DNA of 64,000 nucleotides from CBDEGR01 sp965237895 (GCA_965237895.1 CBDEGR010000002.1:1054001-1118000), one strand, 5' to 3'; counted from the stretch's first letter, positions 23,870 to 33,095 are shown. Notes: a model not told the origin generated them from the letters alone. Numbers and translations: made by a program.

Positions 23870-25510
23870 ATGCGAAGAGCGAAATTTCTAATTGTGGTTT
23901 TGATGCTGGCCGGTTTGGCTGGTTTCACCGGGTTGGAAAATCTGACAGGTGCGGCGGCGCATCGGCCCACGGAAATTTCCGACGGATACCCGAAGCCTCC
24001 GCCGCCGACCGACCCGGGGCCGGATGCCGCGACGTTGAAGATCACGGTCAAAGACCGGGAGACGGGAGAGGTGGTCAGCGCGACGGCGAGCGTCAACCGA
24101 GGCGCCCATGAGCCGGAGAAAGCTGGGGACCCTTTATACCCGTACGCGCTGCGACGGTCGGCCAACCGGCATAAAGGCCCGTTTCGTTTTCGGAAAATCG
24201 ACTACTATTTCTACACGGCCGGCGCATTCCAGGTAAAAGTCCCGCCGGGAAAATGCGTAGTCGAAGTTCGGAAGGGTTACGAGTACGCCGTCACGCGGCG
24301 GGTTTTCGATGTGAAGAAAAAGGAAGTTCTGGAAGCTACCGTCTATGTTTCCCGTTGGGTCGATATGGCCAAGCGCGGCTGGTACTCCGGCGATACGCAC
24401 ATCCACTTTGACCGTACCGGCACGAACGACGATACGCTGCTCTCGCTCACCTCGGCCAAGGACCTCCGTTATGCGTTTATCTTGTCTATGAATTCGGACG
24501 GATACGATAAGGGAGAAGAGTTCGAATCGTGGCATCAGGCGAAAGGGCTGGGCGAGAAATCGATCTACCGTAAAGGGCCGTACCGCATCTCTTCCGGCCA
24601 GGAGTACCGCGCCTGGGATTTCGGGCACGTGACGATCGTGATGGGAGACGACTACGTTCCGGGCGTGGGCAGGATCGAAGACGCCAACCTCGGGCCGTCG
24701 CTGGGGGTCATCGCCGACCAAGCGCACCGATTACGCGGGTTCATTGGCTTAAATCACGGCGGCTACCATCGCCAGGAAGCGGACTCACTGGCGCTCGAGG
24801 GCAAGATGGATTTCCTCGAACTTCTTCAATTCGGCGCCTACCGGTACTTGGGTTTGGAAGGCTGGTACGATTTTCTGAATATCGGCACCCGTTGGCCGAT
24901 TGTTGGGGCCAGCGATTTCCCCTATACGCGCGAGCTGGGCGACAACATCACATACGTCTACTCGGAAAAAGAACCCACGGTAAGGCGGTTTATGGAGTTG
25001 ATCGCGCGGGGAGAAAGTTTCGTGACCAGCGGGCCGATGCTCTTTGTCAAAGTGAACGGGAAGCGGCCGGGAGAATTCATTACGCTTGAAAAGAAACAAG
25101 AAACGACGCTGAATGTGGAAGTAGAAGTCCTGAGCCCTCGTTATCCGGTGCGCTACGCTGACGTCATCCGGGACGGACGCGTGGTGACGAGGAAGTTCGC
25201 CCCGGAGGGCCGCGCGCAATGGAATTTTACCGACCGGGTAAGTTTGGATCAAAGCGGGTGGATCGCCGTTCGCGCCTACGGCGATGCCGGGACGGAATCG
25301 CATACGAATCCCGTCTACGTCTACATGGCGGGGAAGCTGCCCTTTGGCGATGACGCCGCTGGACAAATTCTGGCCCGGTTGGAGGGGTCGATTTGGGAGA
25401 TTCCGAACCGAGAGGTCCAGGAGCGATTAAAAAAGATCAAGCGAAGCCTTGAGCTCTATCGGCACAAGGGGCAGAGCGACGGGTTGGCTCTGCCGGCTGT
25501 TCCCAAGTAG
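23870..25510 (+). CDS. CehA/McbA-family secreted metallohydrolase (PHP domain)
   Basis: A 546-residue exported protein: signal peptide (KFLIVVLMLAGLAGF), a beta-sandwich N-terminal region with KITVKDRETGEVVSATASV, then the PHP-like metallohydrolase domain with GWYSGDTHIHFDRTG (about 172), ISSGQEYRAWDFGH, GFIGLNHGGYH and IVGASDFPYTRELGD, and a C-terminal beta domain. The family includes carbaryl hydrolase-like enzymes, but most members have unknown substrates. ATG 23870 begins the signal peptide. Confidence 0.82.
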   Translation: MRRAKFLIVVLMLAGLAGFTGLENLTGAAAHRPTEISDGYPKPPPPTDPGPDAATLKITVKDRETGEVVSATASVNRGAHEPEKAGDPLYPYALRRSANRHKGPFRFRKIDYYFYTAGAFQVKVPPGKCVVEVRKGYEYAVTRRVFDVKKKEVLEATVYVSRWVDMAKRGWYSGDTHIHFDRTGTNDDTLLSLTSAKDLRYAFILSMNSDGYDKGEEFESWHQAKGLGEKSIYRKGPYRISSGQEYRAWDFGHVTIVMGDDYVPGVGRIEDANLGPSLGVIADQAHRLRGFIGLNHGGYHRQEADSLALEGKMDFLELLQFGAYRYLGLEGWYDFLNIGTRWPIVGASDFPYTRELGDNITYVYSEKEPTVRRFMELIARGESFVTSGPMLFVKVNGKRPGEFITLEKKQETTLNVEVEVLSPRYPVRYADVIRDGRVVTRKFAPEGRAQWNFTDRVSLDQSGWIAVRAYGDAGTESHTNPVYVYMAGKLPFGDDAAGQILARLEGSIWEIPNREVQERLKKIKRSLELYRHKGQSDGLALPAVPK

Positions 25511-25527
25511 CGAACCTGGAGAGGTGA

Positions 25528-25662
25528 ATGCGTCATGAGTGGAAAAATCACGGACGACGAAAATTCTTAAAAAGTTCTCTGGCCGGATTTTCCGGCTTGG
25601 CGGCGGGACCGCTCCTGCTGAGCGGCACCCCGCCGCAACGACGGCTGGACCAACGAGTTTGA
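25528..25662 (+). pseudogene. Tat signal peptide fragment of a lost secreted protein
   Basis: ATG with a GAGG site opens a frame reading HGRRKFLKSSLAGFSGLAAG then PLLLSGTPP, a typical twin-arginine signal (RRKFLK) with its hydrophobic region. The frame ends after 44 codons without any mature domain. The sequence switches near 25635 to an unrelated fragment in another frame. Confidence 0.6.
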
Positions 25663-25846
25663 CCGTCCCATCTATTTTCTGGAGCTGAGGTACAGCTACG
25701 AGTGCTGTTGGTACTATCAGACCGGACGGGAGCTCACGCTGATGTACCATCCCTCCTCCCACTTACCTCCCCGCACCATTCGGGTCCCGGACGACGGGCA
25801 GATTTTGGGCCGGGTTATAGGCGTGGCCATGCGGATGTCGAACTAA
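25637..25846 (+). pseudogene. C-terminal fragment of a LexA/S24-like regulator or related protein
   Basis: An open frame without a start reads DGWTNEFDRPIYFLELRYSY, then QTGRELTLMYHP and DGQILGRVIGVAMRMSN before its stop. The pattern RPIYFLELR-GY-C-W---GRELIL-PHP and GRV-GVAMR is typical of the C-terminal segment of helix-turn-helix proteins with an S24-like domain. The N-terminal DNA-binding part is missing. Identification is from pattern memory, so moderate. Confidence 0.45.
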
Positions 25847-25870
25847 CCGGTTCCTCTTCCTCGACGGTCC

Positions 25871-25915
25871 GGTTGTTGATTGGCTGGTTGTTGATGGCCC
25901 GGTTATTAATAGACG
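25871..25915. repeat. Degenerate 15-bp tandem repeat, three units
   Basis: GGTTGTTGATTGGCT, GGTTGTTGATGGCCC and GGTTATTAATAGACG follow one another. The surrounding stretch 25847-26052 holds no gene. Confidence 0.6.
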
Positions 25916-26052
25916 GTAGGGCTGGCGTCCCGCAGGAGTCCACTCCCTGAAGAAGGTCTGTTCTCCAATTCCTGTTACACTTCGGGGAGGGGGTGTCTTC
26001 GGTTGGCTCCTTGCTGCCACCGGGGTAACGAGAGAAATTCTTTGGAGGAGTA

Positions 26053-27027
26053 TTGAAACAAGAGCCTGCAATGGATTTGGCGGAGACCATGCTGGACTGG
26101 GCGCGGCCGATCACCCTGTTTGAGGTGGTTCCTCCCGCCGCGGACCCGCCGGAGAACGCGGACCGGTTGCTTGAGAAGGTGAAGCGGTTCCGGGACGTGG
26201 CGGATGGCATGAGCGTTCCGGAGATCGTGCCGAAGGGGCGTGGGGAATCGAACCGGGTTCCGTTTCGCCCGCGTGTGGAGTCGCGCGTCCTGGCCTCGCG
26301 GATTCGAACCGAGTGGGGGCTGGACGCCGTGGTGAACCGCGTCGTGGTGCTGGATGCCGATCCCCGCCCGTGGTTTGAAGAGACGCGGGAAAAGTTCGGA
26401 ATACGAAATCTGATTCTGGTGGGTGGCGATTCGAGCGGGATAAGCTATCCGGGTCCCGGGGTCGGCGAGGCGGCGTCGCTGGTAGAGGAGGCCGGGCTCG
26501 ATTTCGTCCTGGGCGGCATCTCGATTCCCAGCCGCGAACAAGAAGCCGACCGCGTCCGCGCCAAACGGCGGCGGGGCATCCGCTTCTTCACCACCCAGGT
26601 ACTGCTCGATGCGAACGACATCACGGGACTGATCCGCGACTTGAACGGCGTCGAGGCCAGAATTTTTCTTACCTTCGCTCCGATCAGCGATCCGCGCGAT
26701 CTGGAATTTCTGCGGCGGCTGGGGGTGGACATTCCCGCTGACACGGAAGATTTCCTGCTGGAGGAAAAAGAGGGTAGGCGCGTGGCGCGGCCCGATTGCG
26801 TGTCGCGGTCGATTGAGTTGGCGGCGCGGGTGATCGGCCATGTGTTCGAGAATCTTCCTCCCTCGCCGCCCTCCGTCGGTCTGATGGTGGGGCATATCAA
26901 CCGGAGAAACTTCGAGACCGCGTATGAAATGTTGAAGCGGTTGCGGGGAATTTACGGGCGTTACGTCTACGCGCAGGCACGGGCGCGCCTGCCCCGCCGA
27001 AGTTCCTCAAATACTGAGCAGACTTGA
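26053..27027 (+). CDS. Methylenetetrahydrofolate reductase-like protein
   Basis: A 324-residue flavin TIM-barrel protein of the MTHFR type: ITLFEVVPPAADPPE near the start (strand 1 with the Glu typical of the family), GIRNLILVGGDSSGISYPGP, FVLGGISIPSREQEADRVRA, GIRFFTTQVLLDANDI and ARIFLTFAPISD. No other folate or methionine gene is adjacent, so the role in one-carbon metabolism is inferred from the fold alone. TTG 26053 has GGAGGAG a few bases upstream; ATG 26071 is an alternative. Confidence 0.62.
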   Translation: MKQEPAMDLAETMLDWARPITLFEVVPPAADPPENADRLLEKVKRFRDVADGMSVPEIVPKGRGESNRVPFRPRVESRVLASRIRTEWGLDAVVNRVVVLDADPRPWFEETREKFGIRNLILVGGDSSGISYPGPGVGEAASLVEEAGLDFVLGGISIPSREQEADRVRAKRRRGIRFFTTQVLLDANDITGLIRDLNGVEARIFLTFAPISDPRDLEFLRRLGVDIPADTEDFLLEEKEGRRVARPDCVSRSIELAARVIGHVFENLPPSPPSVGLMVGHINRRNFETAYEMLKRLRGIYGRYVYAQARARLPRRSSSNTEQT

Positions 27028-27051
27028 TTCAGTTTATATGGAGGTTTTTCT

Positions 27052-27645
27052 ATGAACGATTTTCAGATTCGAAAAGCGCTCAAATACGATCTGATCGAGG
27101 CTTTTCGGTACGATAGGGATTCAGTGCTTTTAGAGGAACTGGGACTTCGGCACGGAACTGCGAGAGTCAATCTCGCGGTGATAAATGGGAAAATTCACGG
27201 ATTTGAGCTCAAGAGTGATAGCGATACTCTCAGACGTTTAACTCACCAAGTTATCGTGTACAACTCCGTCTTTGATCGGGTAACACTTGTTGTTGGTCGC
27301 CGACATATTTCGGAGGTCGTCCGAATGGTTCCTGAATGGTGGGGGATCAAGTTGGCAAAAGTAGGTGAGAATGGAGCAATAAGCTTTTCAGAAATCCGAA
27401 AACCCTCCGACAATCCTTCTCCCGAGAGTCTTGCAGTCGCCAAGCTTTTGTGGAGGGATGAAGCCCTCAGTCTCCTGGAGGAATTTGGCGCAGCGGATGA
27501 TTTCCGGCACAAACCACGAGCGGCTATTTACGCTCGACTAGCAGAAGTTGCTGACCTGCGCCTTTTGTATGCCAGGGTCCGTCGCCAACTGAAAACCAGA
27601 ACAAATTGGCGAGTTGCCGTACGACAAATGTTATATGATGGTTGA
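27052..27645 (+). CDS. sce7726-family nuclease-like protein
   Basis: A 197-residue protein of the sce7726 family, usually found in accessory loci. The core resembles a PD-(D/E)xK fold: VLLEELGLRHGTARVNLAVI then NGKIHGFELKSDSDTLRRL, with E52 and K54 as the ExK pair, and VYNSVFDRVTLVVGRRH. In the relatives I know, the residue after ARV is Asp (ARVD); here it is Asn40, which would remove a metal ligand. AT-richer codon use than its neighbours suggests transfer. It converges on, and overlaps, a beta-family protein gene. Confidence 0.75.
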   Translation: MNDFQIRKALKYDLIEAFRYDRDSVLLEELGLRHGTARVNLAVINGKIHGFELKSDSDTLRRLTHQVIVYNSVFDRVTLVVGRRHISEVVRMVPEWWGIKLAKVGENGAISFSEIRKPSDNPSPESLAVAKLLWRDEALSLLEEFGAADDFRHKPRAAIYARLAEVADLRLLYARVRRQLKTRTNWRVAVRQMLYDG

Positions 27646-28396
27646 AACCAGCTCGAAGCCACGTTTCCATATTCCCCAGGGTCCCATACTTAGCTATTTG
27701 TTGGTGGATGTAACTATCACCATAACTATACTCTGGCCCGCAGTATTCGGGTAGCTCACAAAGCAGCTCTGCATGTGCTGGATATTGTGCATATCCGGAT
27801 CCCCGTTCATTATGGACTCCTTCTCCGCGCATGATTAGCCAACGGTCATGGGTGGTGTATCTAATACTCGCGCTGGGATTGCCGTGTTCCGGAGGATCAT
27901 GAAGATGAGGGTGTTGGATTGTGTAGTCACTATAGGTGGGCCGTCTCAACGATGGTTTAATCGATGAGACATAATCGCGCCATCTGATCCAATCTTGCCG
28001 CCCCAGGAAACTCTGGCCAACATCAATTCCAGTTAAATCTTTGGGGAATGCCCCACAGGCTATTGTGAAACTCCGCCAACGTGCTAATTCCGGAAAGGAA
28101 GAACAAACGTCGGAAAGTTCCGGACAAAGCTCGTCGGGAATCTGAAGATCTATGATTATGTCCACGTCATGATATGGCACCCTTGATCGGCTACTAATTT
28201 TGGTTAAGTTGGCAGCGAGCAACCCACTACGTATATCATCCATGGCCTTTTGCAGGACAGAGCCCGTTTGAAGAGAATTGTTCGGGAAGGGATAGTAAAT
28301 AAAGCATTTCTTCTTCTGCTGTCCTGCAGCAGTTCCTACCTGATGTGGTATAAAGGAGCCCGAGGAATGAAGATTTGGAGTCAAGCGGGAGTTCAA
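27524..28396 (-). pseudogene. Beta-family protein, N-terminally truncated
   Basis: The frame carries the central and C-terminal part of the phage-T4-beta-like family (pfam14350): LQKAMDDIRSGLLAANLTKI, DVDIIIDLQIPDELC, LARWRSFTIACGAFPKDLTG, RRPTYSDYTIQHPHL, ASIRYTTHDRWLIMRGEGVH and GFNHHITFVVRQ. The usual first 100-130 residues are absent; codons before about 28250 look unrelated and approach the arginase start region. Beta-type proteins are often partners of sce7726 genes, so this was probably a two-gene accessory system. The last 40 codons overlap the sce7726 gene on the other strand. Confidence 0.68.
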
Positions 28397-28404
28397 GAGC
28401 CTAA

Positions 28405-29313
28405 ATGCGAACGGTTCGGATTACCGGAGTCCCTCTGGACTTGGGGCAGGAGCGGCGCGGCGTGGATATGGGTCCCTCGGCCGTGCGCGGCGCTGGGTTG
28501 AAGTTTACGCTCGAATCGCTCGGCCTCCAGGTGGAAGACGCCGGCAACATGCCCGTAAAAATCCCTGAAACGCAGCAAGTGGGCGATCAGGCGGTGAAAT
28601 ACTTGTATGAAATCGCCGCTACCTGCCGGCAGGTGGCCGAAAAGGTGAAGGGCGACCTCGAGTTCGGATGCCTCCCGCTGGTGCTCGGCGGTGATCACTC
28701 CATTGCCGTCGGGACGCTGGCCGGGTTGGGGTCCTGGGCGAAATCCAAAAATAAAAAGGTCGGCTGCCTCTGGCTGGATGCCCATGCCGACATGAACACA
28801 CCGGAAACCTCGCCTTCCGGGAACGTCCACGGCATGCCGCTGGCGGTCTCGCTCGGCTACGGGGCCGAGCCGCTGACGCACCTGGAAGGGTTTGCGCCCA
28901 AGATTGCGCCGGAAAACACGGCGCTGGTCGGCGTGCGGAATCTCGATCCTGCCGAGAGGGAAGTGGTGCGGAAATCGGGAATTACGGTCTTTACGATGCG
29001 CGACATCGACGAGCAGGGGCTGCGGGGCGTCATGGAGAAGGCTCTTGCGACGGCGACGAACGGCACGGCCGGCTTTCTGGCCTCGGTGGATATGGACGTG
29101 GTGGACCCGAACGAAGCGCCCGGTGTGGGAACCCCGGTCCGCGGCGGGATGACGTTCCGGGAAGCACATCTGGCGACCGAGTTGATCGCCGATACCGAAA
29201 AGTTGCTGGCGCTGGACTTGGTCGAGATCAATCCGATTATCGACGTCTACAATCAGACCGCCGTCCTGGGCGTGGGGATGATTGCCTCGGCGCTGGGAAA
29301 GAAAATTCTCTAA
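28405..29313 (+). CDS. rocF: Arginase
   Basis: Binuclear manganese ureohydrolase converting arginine to ornithine and urea. 302 residues with all ligand motifs: VLGGDHSIAVGT, WLDAHADMNTPETSPSGNVHG and ASVDMDVVDPNEAPG, plus GVRNLDPAERE and LDLVEINPIID. Spacing of the SGNVHGMPL loop fits arginase rather than agmatinase. No urease or ornithine gene is adjacent. It ends 10 bases before ddl across a short tandem duplication. Confidence 0.92.
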   Translation: MRTVRITGVPLDLGQERRGVDMGPSAVRGAGLKFTLESLGLQVEDAGNMPVKIPETQQVGDQAVKYLYEIAATCRQVAEKVKGDLEFGCLPLVLGGDHSIAVGTLAGLGSWAKSKNKKVGCLWLDAHADMNTPETSPSGNVHGMPLAVSLGYGAEPLTHLEGFAPKIAPENTALVGVRNLDPAEREVVRKSGITVFTMRDIDEQGLRGVMEKALATATNGTAGFLASVDMDVVDPNEAPGVGTPVRGGMTFREAHLATELIADTEKLLALDLVEINPIIDVYNQTAVLGVGMIASALGKKIL

Positions 29314-29328
29314 TGGCCCTCTAATGGC
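29308..29328 (+). repeat. 11-bp tandem duplication at the rocF stop / ddl start
   Basis: CTCTAATGGC occurs twice with a period of 11 bases. The first copy contains the arginase TAA and the second the ddl ATG. Confidence 0.65.
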
Positions 29329-30424
29329 GAAAATTCGAGTCGGAATTCTCTTCGGTGGGCGGTCGGGGGAGCATGGCGTTTCGCTCTCTTCGGCGAAGTC
29401 CATCCTGGCGGCCATCGACCGTGAAAAATACGAGGTGATTCCCATCGGCATCAGCCGGGAGGGGAGATGGCTGCTGGGCGAAGGTTCGGAAAAGTTGTTG
29501 GCCGGCGGCGTCTGGGAGGGGGAGCCGGTTATGCTTTCCGCCGAACCCGGTGTCCAGGGGCTGATTCCGTTGAATTCGGGTTCCGCTGAGCCTCACAAAC
29601 TGGATGTGATCTTTCCCGTACTGCACGGCACCTTTGGAGAGGACGGGACGGTTCAGGGGCTGCTGGAACTGGCGGGAATTCCCTATGTGGGCGCGGGAGT
29701 GCTGGGGTCGTCGGCGGCGATGGACAAGGACGTGATGAAGCGGCTGTTCCGCGAGGCAGGCCTCCCGGTGGTCTCCTGGCTGGTGGTGCGGCGGCGCGAG
29801 TGGGAGGAGGACCCCACGCGGGTGGAGAATACGCTTCGCAAGCGGTTCCGTTTTCCCGTCTTCGTGAAGCCGGCGAATCTGGGCTCTTCGGTGGGCATCA
29901 GCAAGGTCCGCTCGCGGGACGAGCTGCCCGGGGCGCTGCATCTGGCCTGTAATTACGACACCAAAGTTCTGGTGGAGCGCGGCGTGGATGCGCGGGAGAT
30001 CGAGTGCTCCGTGCTGGGCAATGAGCATCCCCAAGCATCGGTTCCCGGCGAGGTGGCTCCCGTCAACGAGTTCTATGATTATGAGGCCAAGTACGGAAAA
30101 GAAGGTTCGCGGCTGGACATCCCCGCCAAGCTCAGCGAAAGGAAGACCCGCGAGATTCAGTTGATGGCGGTTCGAGCCTTCCAGGCCGCGGAATGCGCCG
30201 GCATGGGTCGCGTCGATTTTCTGCTGGAGCGCCGCACGGGGAAGCTGTACGTCAGTGAGATCAACACCATTCCCGGTTTTACACCGATCAGCATGTATCC
30301 CAAACTATGGGAAGCGAGCGGATTACCGTATCCGAAACTCTTGGACCGGCTGATTGAGCTGGCCCTGGAGCGGGCCCGGGAGCGGAAGCGCACGCGATTC
30401 GATTACTCTTTGATGCAGAATTAG
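29324..30424 (+). CDS. ddl: D-alanine--D-alanine ligase
   Basis: ATP-grasp enzyme of peptidoglycan synthesis, 366 residues from ATG 29324. Landmarks: RVGILFGGRSGEHGVSLSSA, VLHGTFGEDGTVQGLLELAG, KPANLGSSVGISKVRSRDEL, IECSVLGNEHP, MGRVDFLLE and SEINTIPGFTPISMYPKLWE. Subfamily B/VanA-like length. ATG 29324 is preferred over an upstream frame extension because family similarity starts at KIRVGIL. Confidence 0.94.
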   Translation: MAKIRVGILFGGRSGEHGVSLSSAKSILAAIDREKYEVIPIGISREGRWLLGEGSEKLLAGGVWEGEPVMLSAEPGVQGLIPLNSGSAEPHKLDVIFPVLHGTFGEDGTVQGLLELAGIPYVGAGVLGSSAAMDKDVMKRLFREAGLPVVSWLVVRRREWEEDPTRVENTLRKRFRFPVFVKPANLGSSVGISKVRSRDELPGALHLACNYDTKVLVERGVDAREIECSVLGNEHPQASVPGEVAPVNEFYDYEAKYGKEGSRLDIPAKLSERKTREIQLMAVRAFQAAECAGMGRVDFLLERRTGKLYVSEINTIPGFTPISMYPKLWEASGLPYPKLLDRLIELALERARERKRTRFDYSLMQN

Positions 30425-30427
30425 CCC

Positions 30428-30844
30428 ATGATCCTCATGACGCTTCTTGATGCGGTTCCCGATCGTCCCCCCGAGACCCCGCTGTGGCGGCGGATGCCGA
30501 TGATCTTGGTGACGGGCGTTCTGCTGCTGGCGATTGCGATTTACCACTTGGGGAACTTTTGGGAGGAGCGGACCGTCAGCCGGTTCCTGACTACGCTAGA
30601 GGCGGGGGACTTCGAAAAGGCGTACCAATTGTGGCAACCGAGTGAATCCTACACCTACCGGGACTTCCTTCGAGCTTGGGGCGAACGGGGCGACTACGGG
30701 AAAATCCGGAGTTTTTCGGTTTTGAATTCGGACTCGAAAGGCTTTGACGGCGTCGTCGTCAGGGTCCGCATCAACAACGTGAACCCTCCGCTGAAGCTGT
30801 GGGTGAGCCGTAAGACCAAGGCACTGGCTTTCTCTCCTTTTTAA
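30428..30844 (+). CDS. Hypothetical single-span membrane protein
   Basis: A 138-residue protein starting 3 bases after ddl, so probably co-transcribed. One membrane span (ILVTGVLLLAIAIYHLGNF, about 26-44) is followed by an extracytoplasmic domain with FLTTLEAGDFEKAYQLW and YRDFLRAWGERGDYGKI, resembling small proteins with an NTF2-like or DUF4864-type fold. The function is unknown. Confidence 0.6.
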   Translation: MILMTLLDAVPDRPPETPLWRRMPMILVTGVLLLAIAIYHLGNFWEERTVSRFLTTLEAGDFEKAYQLWQPSESYTYRDFLRAWGERGDYGKIRSFSVLNSDSKGFDGVVVRVRINNVNPPLKLWVSRKTKALAFSPF

Positions 30845-30873
30845 TGTCCATCCACTTTCAAATCCCAAAGGGA

Positions 30874-31878
30874 TCAATCCAAACTTCGGGCGGCGAAGTC
30901 TAAAAGCTCAAGGCGGGAGACCCGCGCGGTTCCGAACTTCAGCACCGCCGCAAGTCCGGCCAGATTGGCCAGCTGGGCCGCTTCCGTCATGCTTGCCCCC
31001 GCGCCGTAGGCTGCGGCCAGAGTGGCAATGACGGTGTCTCCGGCGCCGGTCACGTCGTAGACGGGCTGGGTCTGGGTGGAGATGTGGGAGGTTTCACCGT
31101 TGCCGGCAAAGAGCGTCATACCCTCGCCGCCCTGTGTGATGAGCAGGTATCCGCACGCGAACAGCGCCAGGAGCCGCTTTCCGGCTCTCGCCAATGTTCT
31201 CGCATCCCGGATGGCGAACCCGGCCATTTGTTCCGCCTCATGCAGGTTCGGCGTGACCAGCGTCGCGCCACGGCAGCCTTCGGTGTTTTCCGGCTTCAGG
31301 TCCACGAACGTCGGAACGCGCTTCCGCCGGGCTTGGGCCAGTGCGTTCCCCAGCAGCTCGGCCGATACCGTTCCCTTGTTGTAATCGGAAATCACCAGCG
31401 CATCGAGGCGTCGAAGCGCCGTCGAAAGACTCCGTACAAGTTTCGTGCGCGAAGCCGAAGAGATCCGCTTCGGCGCTTCTTGATCGATGCGGAGGAGTTG
31501 CTGCTGGTGGGCGACGATGCGGGTCTTTCGCGGCGTGATGCGGCGGGACTCTTGGATCAACCCCGAAGTGGAAGACGTCAAGCCGCGCAGGAGCAGGTGA
31601 ATCTGCCGTCCCGTTTCGTCGCGCCCCACCACGCCGAACGGCACGGGCCGCGCGCCCAGGCTGGCCAGATTGGCCGCCACGTTTCCCGCCCCGCCGGGGA
31701 AAATCTCCGGCCGGGATTTTTCGTCGAGCAGCACCACCGGCACCGGGGCCTCCGGCGAGATGCGCGCCGCCGTTCCCTGGATGAGTTCATCCAGCATGAA
31801 GTCGCCCAGAATGCCGATGCGCTTTCCGGCGAACCGTTTGACGATCCTTTCCGCTTTTCGAGAGTCCAGACGAGTCAT
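30874..31878 (-). CDS. rfaE1: D-glycero-beta-D-manno-heptose-7-phosphate kinase
   Basis: PfkB-family sugar kinase that phosphorylates heptose 7-phosphate at C1 for LPS core heptose. 334 residues with RIGILGDFMLDELIQGTAAR, FPGGAGNVAANLASLGARP, VISDYNKGTVS, VDLKPEN, TPNLHEAEQM and the catalytic DVTGAGDTVIATLA. Only the kinase domain is present; the cytidylyltransferase half of HldE is absent and would be separate. ATG 31878 has AGGA upstream; GTG 31902 is an alternative. Same strand as a glycosyltransferase-9 gene, consistent with LPS assembly. Confidence 0.88.
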   Translation of the reverse strand: MTRLDSRKAERIVKRFAGKRIGILGDFMLDELIQGTAARISPEAPVPVVLLDEKSRPEIFPGGAGNVAANLASLGARPVPFGVVGRDETGRQIHLLLRGLTSSTSGLIQESRRITPRKTRIVAHQQQLLRIDQEAPKRISSASRTKLVRSLSTALRRLDALVISDYNKGTVSAELLGNALAQARRKRVPTFVDLKPENTEGCRGATLVTPNLHEAEQMAGFAIRDARTLARAGKRLLALFACGYLLITQGGEGMTLFAGNGETSHISTQTQPVYDVTGAGDTVIATLAAAYGAGASMTEAAQLANLAGLAAVLKFGTARVSRLELLDFAARSLD

Positions 31879-31934
31879 GGTGTTCCTGTCACAAAGTTCC
31901 ACTTAGCCGGAGTTCTCTTTAGCCATAGTCCTCT

Positions 31935-33092
31935 TTAAATTGTCCTACGTTTTCCTATGCTCGGCTCGGTGGCCGTGCCCGCCAGCGCTTTTTCGACAGC
32001 CTCCCACACCCGTTCTGCCCGCACCGAGAGGATGCATTCTGGCCGCTCGAATTCGTAACAACGGTCGCCCGGGCAGGGGTTGCAGGGATAGGAATTCTGC
32101 CCCACCTGTGCCTCGGCGCGCCAAGGCTTCCAGATTTGCGAATTCGAGGAGCCGAAGACGGTGACCACGGGTATTCCGAATGTGCCGGCAATATGGGCCG
32201 GGCCGCTGTCGTTTCCCACAAAGAGCTTTGCACCGGCGAGGACCCCCATCAATTCGGAGAGTTGCAGGCCGTCAAGTTTTCGAATCGGGCGTCGAGGATC
32301 CGTGCGGGCTGCCGCTCGCTCTACTTAGTCTAAAACATGGGATTCACCCGGTCCACAAGTATAGACGACGGGGAAACTTTTTTCACTCTCTAGCATCTTT
32401 CCCATCTCGGCGTATCGTTCCGGCGGCCACTGTTTTGTAGCAAAGAGCGCCGGCGGGTGGAGAACCGCATAAGGCGCTCCCGGCTCTACTCCCACACGCT
32501 GCAGTTGGGCCCGTGCCGCGGCGTTCCACTCTTCCCGCAGGAAGAGCCGTGGCGATGGGACTTCTCTCTTCGACAATCCGTACCAAAAAAACGCTGAGGC
32601 CTGATGCTCGGCCGTGTGGACCACTTCTTGGCCGAGAATCCGGCGGGCGTCCGGCACGCGGACATGGTAGAGGTAGCCGTTCGGGTAATGGGCGAATCCG
32701 ACGCGCCGGCGCGCTCCGGAGGCCGCCGTCAGCAGCGCCGAGGTCGGCCCGCCGTGCAGGTTGACGGCCACCTGGACTTTTTCCCGGCGCAGTTCCGAAA
32801 TTTTCCCGAGGAAGGTTCCCAGTCCGGCCCTCCGCCCGGTATTCCTAGGAAAGGGCCTGGGATAGACAATGATCCGATCTATGTCGGGGCTGGCTTCCAG
32901 GAGTTGAGAGAAGCGCGATTCGACCAGGACGCTGATCTTGAGATCGGCCCGCCATCGCATGAGCAGCGCTAAGGCGGGCGTCAGAAGGACAATATCGCCA
33001 ATCGAGCGGAGCCGCACCACCAGCAGGCCGCTCTTGTCGGCGAGCGAGGGAAGAATCGAGGCAGGTTGCAGCTGGCCGGCAGTTCCGGTCAA
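31935..33092 (-). pseudogene. Glycosyltransferase family 9 (heptosyltransferase-like) with an in-frame TAA
   Basis: One 386-codon frame is interrupted by TAA at 32325-32327. Before it: LLVVRLRSIGDIVLLTPALA, VAVNLHGGPTSALLTAASGA, YAVLHPPALFATKQWPPERY and TCGPGESHVLD. After it, in the same frame: LDGLQLSEL, LFVGNDSGPAHIAGTFGIPV and VTVFGSS, the nucleotide-sugar binding half of the fold. No frameshift is needed; a GAA to TAA change would explain the stop. Starts at TTG 33092, 3 bases after the Trm112 gene. Would transfer heptose or a related sugar to the LPS core if restored. Confidence 0.85.
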
Positions 33093-33095
33093 GGC

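Noticed and set aside
25871..25915. Three 15-bp repeat units as a possible CRISPR array
   Set aside because: Units are adjacent with no spacers, degenerate, and no cas genes are present.
32325..32327. TAA in the glycosyltransferase as programmed readthrough
   Set aside because: No recoding system uses TAA for a standard insertion in bacteria, and no stimulatory structure is visible; a nonsense mutation is simpler.
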